64,000 nucleotides of DNA, taken from positions 27,437,253 to 27,501,252 of the forward strand of contig CM036767.1 of the NCBI GenBank assembly GCA_020796225.1, written 5' to 3'. The position numbers and the translations under genes were made by a program. This DNA comes from Arion vulgaris. Lineage: Eukaryota > Mollusca > Gastropoda > Stylommatophora > Arionidae. This document shows positions 34,501 to 45,059 of the stretch, piece after piece (position 1 is the stretch's first letter; every line of letters begins with the position of its first letter). Under the pieces are notes generated by a model. The model searched no databases. It was given only the letters and a program-made list of their open reading frames with translations, and had not been told where the DNA came from.

Positions 34501-35261
34501 CAAGAATATCAGCAACAAACTTCACGACGACGAAAGCGAAATACTAAGTACGACGATTTTAGTGGCTCTACTACGCTCGATGAAGTTGTAGAAAATCAAA
34601 CACCCAAACAAAAATTTGAAAGTCAGGTGTTTACTGTCATAATTGATAATGTACTCTCTGCCTTAGCTAAACGCATGGAAGCGTACCATAGAGTGACTGA
34701 TGTATTTGGAACATTTCGGCAGTTAAAATCTCTTACAGCAGAAGAGATCTTGAAAAGAACTCCAAATATTGTCAGCTCTTACCAAGAGGATTTGGAAGAA
34801 AGCCTAGGCGACGAACTTGTGCAGTTCGCTGAACTTCTTAAAACTAATGTAGCTGCTGCTTAGAACAGAAAAGAATGAGGCCCTTGAACTGCAATTTTAT
34901 AAACTTATAATGGAAAATTCATTAGAGTCGTGTTTCCCAAATGTAGAAATAGTCTTACGAATTTACTTGTCTTTAATGATTACTAACTGCAGCGGAGAAC
35001 GTTCTTTGTCAACATTAAAGCGTATAAAAAGTGAGTTAAGAAACATGATGGGACAAGATCGTCTAAATAACTCCACCTTAATGAACATTGAATGTAATTT
35101 ACTTAGAGAAATTGATTTGTCTAGTATTATCTCTAAATTTGCTCATTAAATCGAGACAAGTTTGTTTGTAAAATTTATGTTTTATTATTTATTATCATAC
35201 AAAACTTAGGGCCCCTCGCTAAAATTTGCTACGGGCCCCGCGCTGGTCTAATCCGGCTCTG
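31598..35261 (+). mobile_element. hAT transposon with intact ends and 8-bp TSD
   Basis: A 3664-base element between perfect 14-base inverted ends CAGAGCCGGATTAG (31598-31611) and CTAATCCGGCTCTG (35248-35261). It is flanked by an 8-base duplication GTTGTTGC (31590-31597 and 35262-35269), the hallmark of the hAT superfamily. Both subterminal regions contain GC-rich runs related to GCTACGGGCCCGCGC. It carries a broken transposase gene (32537-35149) on the + strand. The element interrupts RTE-D. Confidence 0.95.
32537..35149 (+). pseudogene. hAT transposase, ZMYM1/TTF-type, broken
   Basis: Coding remnants on the + strand. The N-terminal part (32530-33010) is hydrophilic, with SSRARDTGRHYASGSAKRKA. 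Then follows a TTF-type zinc-finger block, HGRDWLCYSETKGQLFVLFA (33144-33205). Next is a DUF4371-like middle with frameshifts and stops (33250-33950), with fragments such as LFRITGLYPDISMWTNSL. After that come an SGTRWSSELM equivalent near 34150 and a long intact frame (34354-34863) with QASSASLQSPDQDLNTGYAL. The C-terminal hAT dimerisation domain is 34910-35149 (LESCFPNVEIVLRIYLSLMI, ERSLSTLKRIKSELRNMMG). At least four frame breaks make it inactive. The order and ends show that it was once a full element. Confidence 0.88.
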
Positions 35262-35855
35262 GTTGTTGCTGTGTTTCTCTCATTGCGTTGTTCGAAACGA
35301 AATCACTCCATTTTGCTTTTAATAATTTTGGAGACATTTATTCTCAAAGCTGTCCAGTTTCTTATCAATTTTCCAACTTTCATAACGTAGTCAGTACAGG
35401 AAGCACACATGACCTAAACAATTTCTTTTGTTGCATATACTAAGGTCTTGAGATTTACAGATATTTGTTAACTTAGTGAAGACACTAGCTGCTATAGCAA
35501 TACGAGAGTTTATTTCTTTGATCGTGTCTCCGTTGTTTGACACTTTACTACCCAAATATATAAAATGTTTAACTTTCTCCAGTGTTTGGCCATTTATTAC
35601 CATGTTGTCTATTGAGTTTGTGAGGTCCATAATTTTGGTCTTAGACGAATTAATCTGGAGACCAACCTGTTCTGCAAGTGTGCAAAGATTGTGGGTTGCT
35701 TGTGTGGTTGAATTCAATATGACCACGTCATCGGCAAAGTCAAGATCAAATAGTCTGCTGTTATTAACTCCTAACCATTGGCAGGTTTTAAGGTTTTTCT
35801 ATATTGGTGACGCCCTGCTCTATATTTGCCCAAACCCTACAAGTTCTTTGCATTG

Positions 35856-36173
35856 AAAATAAGCATGTTATATATAGTTAGAAAGCTAATTGGATGGTCT
35901 ATCAGGATATGTGGTTTTAACATAAGTGCGATGTAATTTATGATATAAGTAGCCTACTTATGAAAAGTCTAAAAATAGATTATTCTACAAATGACAATTT
36001 TTTTACAGTCACAGAGAAGGAAAAAAATAAGTATGACTAATATAATGGAATAAATATTTTATTACAGTCTTGTAAAGTCTTCATATTTGCAAAGTATATA
36101 TGAATTTAAACATATTTTGAAAATATGAAAGGCAGTAATCATGAAATTTATAATATTCAATATTTTTATATTG
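35856..36173. other. A+T-rich stretch before the satellite
   Basis: No coding signal or known repeat; it is the boundary between RTE-D and the satellite. Confidence 0.5.
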
Positions 36174-39100
36174 TAAAGAGAAATAGTCAATAAATATGGC
36201 CTCAAGAAAATAATGCCGAATTGATCTAGTAAGAAGCCCATAAAGAACTAACTCTGATAGTAGCATACATAAACATTAAATAGGTTAAAGAAAAATAGTC
36301 AATAAATATGGTCTTCAATAGAAAATGATGCCGAATTGGTCTAGTAAGAAGCCCATAAAGAACTAACACTTATAGTAGCTCATACATAAACATTAAATAG
36401 GTTAAAGAAAAATAGTCAATAAATATGGTCTTCAAGAGAAAATGATGCCGAATTGGTCTAGTAAGAAGCCCATAAAGAACTAACTCTGATAGTAGCTCAT
36501 ACATAAACATTAAATAGGTTAAAGAAAAATAGTCAATAAATATGGTCTTCAAGAGAAATGATGCCGAATTGGTCTAGTAAGAGCCCATAAAGAACTAACT
36601 CTGATAGTAGCATACATAAACATTAAATAGGTTAAAGAAAAATAGTCAATAAATATGGTCTTCAAGGGAAAATGATGCCGAATTGGTCTAGTAAGAAGCC
36701 CATAAAGAACTAACTCTGATAGTAGCATACATAAACATTAAATAGGTTAAAGAAAAATAGTCAATAAATATGGTCTTCAAGAAAATGATGCCGAATTGGT
36801 CTAGTAAAGCCCATAAAGAACTAACTCTTATAGTAGCTCATACATAAACATTAAATGGGTTTAAAAGAAAAATAGTCAATAAATATGGTCTTCAAGAGAA
36901 AATGATGCCGAATTGGTCTAGTAAGAAGCCCATAAAGAACTAACTCTGATAGTAGCTCATACATAAACATTAAATAGGTTAAGAAAAATAGTAATAAATA
37001 TGGTCTTCAAGAGAAAATGATGCCGAATTGGTCTAGTAAGAAGCCCATAAAGAACTAACTCTTATAGTAGCTCATACATAAACATTAAATAGGTTAAAGA
37101 AAAATAGTCAATAAATATGGTCTTCAAGAGAAAATGATGCCGAATTGGTCTAGTAAGAAGCCCATAAAGAACTAACTCTGATAGTAGCTCATACATAAAC
37201 ATTAAATAGGTTAAAGAAAAATAGTCAATAAATAAGGTCTTCAAGAGAAAATGATGCCGAATTGGTCTAGTAAGAAGCCCATAAAGAACTAACTCTTATA
37301 GTAGCTCATACATAAACATTAAATAGGTTAAAGAAAAATAGTCAATAAATATGGTCTTCAAGAGAAAATGATGCCGAATTGGTCTAGTAAGAAGCCCATA
37401 AAGAACTAACTCTGATAGTAGCATACACATAAACATTAAATAGGTTAAAGAAAAATAGTCAATAAATATGGTCTTCAAGAGAAAATGATGCCGAATTGGT
37501 CTAGTAATAAGCCCATAAAGAACTAACTCTGATAGTAGCTCATACATAAACATTAAATAGGTTAAGAAAAATAGTCAATAAATATGGTCTTCAGAGAAAA
37601 TGATGCCGAATTGGTCTAGTAAGAAGCCCATAAAGAACTAACTCTGATAGTAGCTCATACATAAACATTAAATAGGTTAAAGAAAAATAGTCAATAAATA
37701 TGGTCTTCAAGAGAAAATGATGCCTAATTGGTCTAGTAAGAAGCCCATAAAGAACTAACTCTGATAGTAGCATACATAAACATTAAATAGGTTAAAGAAA
37801 AATAGTCAATAAATATGGTCTTCAAGAGAAAATGATGCCGAATTGGTCTAGTAAGGGCCCATAAAGAACTAACTCTTATAGTAGCTCATACATAAACATT
37901 AAATAGGTTAAAGAAAAATAGTCAATAAATATGGTCTTCAGAGAAAATGATGCCGAATTGGTCTAGTAAGAAGCCCATAAAGAACTAACTATGATAGTAG
38001 CTCATACATAAACATTAAATAGGTTAAAGAAAAATAGTCAATAAATATGGTCTTCAAGAGAAAATGATGCCGAATTGGTCTAGTAAGAAGCCCATAAAGA
38101 ACTAACTCTGATAGTAGCATACATAAACATTAAATAGGTTAAAGAAAAATAGTCAATAAATATGGTCTTCAAGAGAAAATGATGCCGAATTGGTCTAGTA
38201 ATAAGCCCATAAAGAACTAACTCTGATAGTAGCTCATACATAAACATTAAATAGGTTAAAGAAAAATAGTCAATAAATAAGGTCTTCAAGAGAAAATGAT
38301 GCGAATTGGTCTAGTAAGAAGCCCATAAAGAACTAACTCTTATAGTAGCTCATACATAAACATTAAATAGGTTAAAGAAAAATAGTCAATAAATATGGTC
38401 TTCAATAGAAAATGATGCCGAATTGGTCTAGTAAGAAGCCCATAAAGAACTAACTCTGATAGTAGCTCATACATAAACATTAAATAGGTTAAAGAAAAAT
38501 AGTCAATAAATAAGGTCTTAAAGAGAAAATGATGCCGGGTTGGTCTAGTAAGAAGCCCATAAAGAACTAACTCTTATAGTAGCTCATACATAAACATTAA
38601 ATAGGTTAAAGAAAATAGTCAATAAATATGGTCTTCAAGAGAAAATGATGCCGAATTGGTCTAGTAAGAAGCCCATAAAGAACTAACTCTGATAGTAGCA
38701 TACACATAAACATTAAATAGGTTAAAGAAAAATAGTCAATAAATATGGTCTTCAAGAGAAAATGATGCCGAATTGGTCTAGTAAGAAGCCCATAAAGAAC
38801 TAACTCTGATAGTAGCTCATACATAAACATTAAATAGGTTAAAGAAAAATAGTCAATAAATATGGTCTTCAATAGAAAATGATGCCGAATTGGTCTAGTA
38901 AGAAGCCCATAAAGAACTAACTCTGATAGTAGCTCATACATAAACATTAAATAGGTTAAAGAAAATAGTCAATAAATATGGTCTTCAAGAGAAAATGATG
39001 CCGAATTGGTCTAGTAAGAAGCCCATAAAGAACTAACTCTGATAGTAGCATACATAAACATTAAATAGGTTAAAGAAAAATAGTCAATAAATATGGTCTT

Positions 39101-40343
39101 CAAGAGAAAATGATGCCAAATTTGGGTCTAGTAAAGCCCATAAGAACTAACACTTATAGTAGCTCATACATAAACATTAAATAGGTTAAAGAAAAATAGT
39201 CAATAAATATGGTCTTCAAGAGAAAATGATGCCGAATTGGTCTAGTAAGAAGCCCATAAAGAACTAACTCTGATAGTAGCATACACATAAACATTAAATA
39301 GGTTAAAGAAAAATAGTCAATAAATATGGTCTTCAAGAGAAAATGATGCCGAATTGGTCTAGTAATAAGCCCATAAAGAACTAACTCTGATAGTAGCTCA
39401 TACATAAACATTAAATAGGTTAAGAAAAATAGTCAATAAATATGGTCTTCAAGAGAAAATGATGCCGAATTGGTCTAGTAATAAGCCCATAAAGAACTAA
39501 CTCTGATAGTAGCTCATACATAAACATTAAATAGGTTAAAGAAAAATAGTCAATAAATATGGTCTTCAAGAAAATGATGCCGAATTGGTCTAGTAAAAGC
39601 CCATAAAGAACTAACTCTGATAGTAGCATACTAAACATTAAATGGGTTTAAAAGAAAAATAGTCAATAAATATGGTCTTAAAGAGAAAATGATGCCGAAT
39701 TGGTCTAGTAAGAAGCCCATAAAGAACTAACACTTATAGTAGCTCATACATAAACATTAAATAGGTTAAAGAAAAATAGTCAATAAATATGGTCTTCAAG
39801 AGAAAATGATGCCGAATTGGTCTAGTAAGAAGCCCATAAAGAACTAACTCTGATAGTAGCTCATACATAAACATTAAATAGGTTAAAGAAAAATAGTCAA
39901 TAAATATGGTCTTCAAGAGAAAATGATGCCGAATTGGTCTAGTAAGAAGCCCATAAAGAACTAACTCTGATAGTAGCTCATACATAAACATTAAATAGGT
40001 TAAAGAAAAATAGTCAATAAATATGGTCTTCAAGAGAAAATGATGCCGAATTGGTCTAGAAAAGGGCCCATAAAACTAACACTTATAGTAGCTCATACAT
40101 AAACATTAAATAGGTTAAAGAAAAATAGTCAATAAATATGGTCTTCAAGAGAAAATGATGCCGAATTGGTCTAGTAAGAAGCCCATAAAGAACTAACTCT
40201 GATAGTAGCTCATACATAAACATTAAATGGTTAAAGAAAAATAGTCAATAAATATGGTCTTCAAGAGAAAATGATGCCGAATTGGTCTAGTAAGAAGCCC
40301 ATAAAGAACTAACACTTATAGTAGCATACATAAACATTCAATA
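36174..40343. repeat. Satellite array, 117-bp unit, about 35 copies
   Basis: About 4.2 kb of tandem copies in DRC3 intron 3. Unit landmarks in order on the + strand are AGTCAATAAATATGGTCTTC, GAAAATGATGCCGAATTGG, AGCCCATAAAGAACTAAC, GTAGCTCATACATAAACATT. Copies are highly alike, with recurrent variants: TCTGATAG or CTTATAG, GTAGCATACACATAAAC or GTAGCTCATACATAAAC, AATAAGG or AATATGG. The first copy (36174-36280) is the most diverged. Because 117 is a multiple of three, one minus-strand frame stays open through runs of copies. Frequent indels (for example at 36583, 36781, 38302) break it. Confidence 0.95.
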
Positions 40344-40859
40344 GGTATATAATTTCTAAATCTTGCAAGTAAAAGATATTATTGAACAAAAATATGATTA
40401 CGCAATGATATTTGATAGACAAAATAATCAGGAAAAAAAGTTATCGGGCATCTTGCAAACAGTGTCAAAGTGACACAGGCATAGAATGTTTATCTGAACC
40501 AAGCATAGATATTTCAAGAATCACTGGTGTCTTCATCAGGACAGTAATCTGAGTTATTAGAATCCATTTTATCACATATTTGGGGATTTTGGCTGGAGCA
40601 ATTTGGAAGTCTCTACAAAATGGCAAGTGGGAAATAAGGTGTGCTCCAGTCAACAGGATTAGACATCTAAAAATATATAATTCATTTTTAATAATTTTTA
40701 TTAGATTATCATATGTTCTGCATTAGATAACATAAATTTTACCAACTTAAATGCGAAATAGATACAAAATGATGGCCACTTAAATAGGCATGTTGCATTG
40801 ATAATAAATGATCGAAATTCCATTACCCCAATGGTTAAGGCCATTTGATGCCTAGTTGA
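40344..40859. other. Stretch without recognised gene
   Basis: A+T-rich, single-copy in appearance. I see no gene or repeat. Confidence 0.5.
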
Positions 40860-41646
40860 TCATCTTGGTGCATTTGCGCATGATCCAGTCTATAGTTATC
40901 CCAAAAGGCATTGGTAACATAACGCAGCCCTGCTTCACACCCGAATTGAGTCTGAGTTTCCTACATCTGTTCTTACACAGCAGGATGCTTCAGAATAGAA
41001 GGCTTTTATGATATTTATGTATTTTTCCTGGAAGCCATAGGTCTTAAAATCTCCTGAGAGTAGAACGGTGAAGACTATCAAACGTTTTCTGAAAATCTAT
41101 AAAATTTATCACTAGTGGTGACTGGAGTTCAATTGATTCTTCTATAATGGATCTCAGCATGAAGATAAGATCGGTACAAGAACGATGTGGACGAAAGCCA
41201 GCTAGTTCTTCTCTTAGCCTAGTGTCAATGACTTTTTTCAGCCTCTCCATCAAAATGCTGCAGAATAGTTTGCCAGGTGTTGATAGCAGAGTTATTCTGC
41301 GCCAGTTGTTGCAATTTGAAAAATCGCCTTTTTTGAGCTTGAATATCACTCCGTCTTTACAATCTTTTGGATTTTGGAGTGGTCTCATTCTGCCAAACAT
41401 CGTTCATTAAGGTACATTGGAATCACATTGATTCCTCGCTTTAGCATCTCTCCTGAAATATCGTCGCTACCGCTGGCTTTGTTGTTTTTCAGTTTCTTGA
41501 TGGCTTGTTTAATTTCTTCCATTGAGAAGTTGTCAATGGGTGCATTTAATGATAGCATTTGTATTTCTGTTTCAAAAACTGGTGATATCATTGGGTTGGG
41601 TCTATTTAATACCTCTTTAAAATGTTCAGCCCATCTTTTCGATTGG
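40860..41646 (-). pseudogene. RTE-like reverse transcriptase fragment
   Basis: The minus strand reads WAEHFKEVLNRPNPMISP and IKKLKNNKASGSDDISGEML (41400-41650). In a second frame follow GDFSNCNNWRRITLLSTPGK, EELAGFRPHRSCTDLIFMLR and INFIDFQKTFDSLHRSTLRR (41050-41300), the RT fingers with the DFxKAFDS motif. It stops abruptly at about 41646, where the + strand 3' end of an RTE-A copy begins. The family is closest to RTE-C (53521-56656). Confidence 0.8.
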
Positions 41647-42072
41647 GTGTTGCCAGAGCCAAATATGAACAATGAGCAAAGCGCAGTCACAAAAATAACT
41701 ACATGTGAAATGCGGTGCCTGCAAAAGTTACCAACAACACCAGAAAAACAAAGTCACCAACATCAGCATAAGAAAAAAGTTGGCACAGAACCTTGCTTGA
41801 ATTGCATTGAGAAACAAAGAATGAAGTGGTTTGGCCACTTGATAAGAATGCATTCAAATTCCACAGTATACAGAGTCTTCTACAACAGAACATCAGGAAA
41901 GAAGGCGAGAGGAAGACCACACAAAAGATGGTTAGATGGCATAGCAGAATCCTGTCAAAGAGCAAAAATAACAATCACCTAAGCCACCAGAACAGCGCAA
42001 GACAAAAACAGAAAACCACGACACTGGGCAACAACCCGGTAGCAGTGTGATGACAAAAAAAGAAGAAGAAGA
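41647..42072 (+). pseudogene. RTE-A 3' end, truncated insertion
   Basis: A 425-base, 5'-truncated copy of RTE-A. It corresponds to 3149-3574 and includes MKWFGHLIRMHSNSTVYRVF and KKARGRPHKRWLDGIAESC, then the 3' UTR ending in GAAGAAGAAG. It appears to have inserted into the RTE-like copy on its left. Confidence 0.88.
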
Positions 42073-42425
42073 TCTAATGTGTGTGTTTGCCACAAATCAT
42101 GTGCTAGTCATACTTAACTATTACTATTTGGTCAGATAAGTACATTATCTTTCTCATGCCCCTTACATGTTATTAGTACTGTTAACTATCACTATTGTTT
42201 ATTTGTTCTGTGCCATGAGGTTCAACTGCTCAGTATCTTCTTTCTTTGCTATCCCATCTCATTTATTCTGTTATCACAATGTGTTTCAACCGTTCTCTTC
42301 TTGTTGCATGTTAAAAAAATAACTGTTACTTCCTGCCTTGAATGATAAACATCATTCGTGCAATAGGCTTACTCAACATTTCCATTTCCTTTTTTGCAGT
42401 CCATTGTATACAAAGCATTCTTCTG
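42073..42425. other. Stretch without recognised gene
   Basis: T-rich, no coding signal seen. Confidence 0.5.
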
Positions 42426-43235
42426 TTAACTCTTTCCATGCTTTTTGTCGTACACTGCGACACAGCGGAATTCCGTTAAACGTCATTCGCCATACACTGC
42501 ACAATTTGAGTTGCTTCCCTTATAAGAGGTCTTTCTAGTTGTACTTCTACTATGTTACTTCTACTACTTTGTTATTCTAATAGGCTGTCCAGTTTTCTTA
42601 AAATTAGTATCTAATAAGATAATATACCGTATGCACAATAATGTAGGATATAAAGTGGCGCAAGAGTCAGTGAGCTGGCACTGACCAAGACCCTACCCAC
42701 CTCCACGGGGTGGCCCTGATAACAGACTAATATTTGGCTATGTGGCTAGGGGTCGAAGGAGAGCTACTCTGGTATACGTAGAAGGGTAGGTGCATACATG
42801 TCTGATTCGAGATCTGATCGCACTACAGACGATAAGAATCTCATACAATGAGCCTACATGTCTCTCCTGTCCAATAGTCAGACAGACAAATTAAAATGAC
42901 GCACGTGTGGTTGCCGGGGCCCGAATTCAGGGTAAAGAATAGAACCACTACTACCTACCACATGCTGTTCACAATGAAAGTGGTGGTTTGGCGTGGGATT
43001 AGCTACCCCACACTGTAAAACACTTAGCTTTAAAAACCACAGCCAAGCGCATGAGAGCTTGCAAGGCCTTGGTTGTGGACCTGTGCCTCCTCAGAGGTGA
43101 AGGGTTAAGATGAAGAAGAAGAAGATATATATATGTTTATATATTGACGAATAGTTATGATTTTTTTAAATTGCTTTATTTTGTCTCCTTGAACTGTTAA
43201 AAATTGAGGAAATAACTGCGTGTGGAAAGAGTTAA
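42426..43235. mobile_element. MITE copy 2 (TTAA) with composite insertion
   Basis: The same MITE as 27951-28258. It has TTAA at both ends (42426-42429, 43232-43235) and inverted ends CTCTTTCCATGC and GTGTGGAAAGAG. A foreign segment of about 500 bases (42622-43127) is inserted between CTAATAAGAT and ATATATATATG, which are adjacent in copy 1. Confidence 0.85.
42622..43127 (+). repeat. Composite element: X-like head, SINE1-like segment, GAA tail
   Basis: The first 250 bases resemble the end of repeat X in reverse orientation (GTCAGTGAGCTGGCACTGAC, then GACCCTACCCACCTCC). From 42900 a SINE1-like head follows (GTGGTTGCCGGGGCCCGAAT, then AAAGAATAGAACCACT), then a different body and a tail of GAAGAAGAAGAAG. 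A related X-like piece is at 47060-47240. No coding capacity. Confidence 0.65.
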
Positions 43236-43440
43236 GTCACGTTTCTGTAGCTTCTAGTCATATTTTGGTACTCAAGTAGTAGCATGTCCCTTTCGGAATG
43301 TTGCATTCATCACATCCTGCCTGAAAAGCTCTCTGTCTCTTGCAAGTTCTCCCGTCTCTTCCAGCATGATGTTCAAGGTTTCTTTGATGTCTTGCTGCCA
43401 TTTTCGTCTTGGTACTAGGTTCCAAAATCTTCATTCTCAA
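43236..43440 (-). pseudogene. RTE-like 3' region fragment
   Basis: Related to the 3' part of RTE-B at 20590-20720, sharing the stretch around GGTTTCTTTGATGTCTTG. Decayed, with no usable frame. Confidence 0.5.
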
Positions 43441-43935
43441 ACCCTGCTTAATTTCATTGAATTGTCTTTTGTATTCTAGAAAGTTGTCATATGCAAGATT
43501 TTTCAGTTCAATTTTATGTATTTAATTTACTTTGATGAATTCTATAGATCTCAACATTGTCAGTGAGATTTCATGTAGTGTTGCAGTTATTGCTGAGATG
43601 CACAGCTCATTGGTTCAGCTTGCGCTCTCACATTACAGTACAAGAACATGTTTACAAAATTATGATGTAATTTGTCACTTTTAGTTCAGAAAGTGTTATT
43701 CATTCTCAACAGAAAAATGCATGTAAAATTAACTACATAGATCTTGTATTTTATCTGTTGATTTCGTTTTAGTAGAAGGTTTTACCTGCAAGTATTGTAC
43801 AAAACTGAAATTTGAAGTCTTCTGGGTATGACATAGGCAATCCTTTTTGGTAGTCACCAGAGATTAACAGATCAAGTCACGATTCACTGCCTGCAATAGT
43901 CAGCACAGAAGTCGAAGTGTAAATAAATGACTACA
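43441..43935. other. Stretch without recognised gene
   Basis: A+T-rich intronic sequence, nothing recognised. Confidence 0.5.
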
Positions 43936-44345
43936 CGTCGGAGGAGATGCTGTCATCTACACTGATGGTTCTGTGATTCAGCACAGTCAGAGTGTGTGAA
44001 CCTTTACAGTTAGAACTAAAGGAAAAATCATTAAAGAGACAAGTGACATATGTAATGACTGCCAGCAGATTGACTATGGAAGTCATGGTGTTGACAAAAT
44101 CTCTTGAGTGACTAAAAATGCAAACATTGACACAGACTCTGATTGAGCTTGAGTCAGCTACTCTATTGAGCATGATGCATAAGATCAAAACTAGTTTTGT
44201 GTGAAGGCAGTGGGTACAACTAATACAAAATGCGACAATCCAGACACTCGCTTTTATCTTTGTCCCTTGTCATTCTGGTGCAAAGGGCAGTGAGAAAGCA
44301 AATGCACTGGCAAGCAATGCTGCGATCAAGAAAGGATCTTCTAGG
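43936..44345 (+). pseudogene. I-like RNase H fragment
   Basis: The + strand reads DAVIYTDGSVIQHSQS near 43950, and further on FIFVPCHSGAKGSEKANALA-like residues across frames near 44250-44310. It is a decayed RNase H domain of an I-like LINE in + orientation. Confidence 0.6.
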
Positions 44346-44459
44346 AACAAAAGCAAGATCATCAATTCTCTAAGAGAAAGCATTCACTCTGAAGATTTCA
44401 GCAAGAAGAAAAAGGTATTCTCTATTTTGGCTGCACAATCTAAGCATACCGATAGGTGC

Positions 44460-44850
44460 AGCTAGATGGAAAAACCATGTGAGAAACCCCAGTAGATACG
44501 TCAACCAGAGCAGAATGGAAGTTGTTAGTTTATACACACTGAAAAATATGCATAGGAAGAAATCAGTGCAATTATGGACATTTGAGATAAATTTAAAGCA
44601 TATTAAAACGTTTGGCCACACAAGCAAATTACCAATAGACAGTGCACCTCAAAGAGCAATGCTGCTCCGATACAATGGGTACAAGGCAAAAGGCAGGCCA
44701 CGCAAAGATGGACCTCAGAGATAACAGAGGCGACGAAAGACACTATCTACGAAGCGCACACAAAGGTCCGTTTTAGAAATCTCTTCTTGACCTGACGCTG
44801 TGTGGCAAAACAGGATTGGCGAAAAGAAAGAAAGATATAAAAGTGATCAT
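44460..44850 (+). pseudogene. LINE C-terminal fragment
   Basis: The frame at 44479-44724 ends RYNGYKAKGRPRKDGPQR, which fits the GRPRxxW region after the RT in RTE-like elements. The preceding part is not assigned. Confidence 0.4.
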
Positions 44851-45059
44851 CAAATAAAAAAACAACAAAAATAGGCATGACAGAAAGCTCTGCAGCACGC
44901 TGCACCAAAATTAAATGACAATTTAATGAAAATGTGTACTTCCTTTGAGATTGAATCAGTAACAGTGCTCTACTTGTGCAACAACATCACATCATGTCTC
45001 ATCGATGACTTGAGTAATAACAGTTTTTGTGAACATGTATATTATTGTAACATTTCCTT

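Larger units (their letters stand above)
29316..35855 (-). pseudogene. RTE-like LINE D (RTE-D), split by two DNA transposons
   Basis: Minus-strand RTE-like LINE whose parts are 35270-35855, 31408-31597 and 29316-29433. They read in order: AEQVGLQINSSKTKIMDLTN and EKVKHFIYLGSKVSNNGDTI (35500-35680), KLDSFENKCL-type residues near 35350, RGRPKTTFRRTILQESKLLG (31415-31480) and TIQDFQLLATNRITWRSKT (29370-29430). The 3' tail is (AACT/AAACT) repeats at 29316-29340. Inserted at 31407/29434 is a THAP-type transposon and at 31598-35261 a hAT. Removing both restores the usual RTE order with no missing part at either junction. The 5' end of the LINE is truncated near 35855. Confidence 0.85.

Noticed and set aside
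31598..35261. Possible host ZMYM1-type gene
   Set aside because: The coding region is broken and lies exactly between hAT inverted ends with an 8-bp duplication, so it is a transposon gene.
36240..40100. Many minus-strand ORFs of 60-113 codons repeating a 39-residue unit
   Set aside because: They are translations of the 117-bp satellite. Indels break the frame in many units, and there is no start context or family similarity.
36174..40343. CRISPR-like regular array
   Set aside because: There are no unique spacers between short repeats. Whole 117-bp units are repeated, in a eukaryotic genome.
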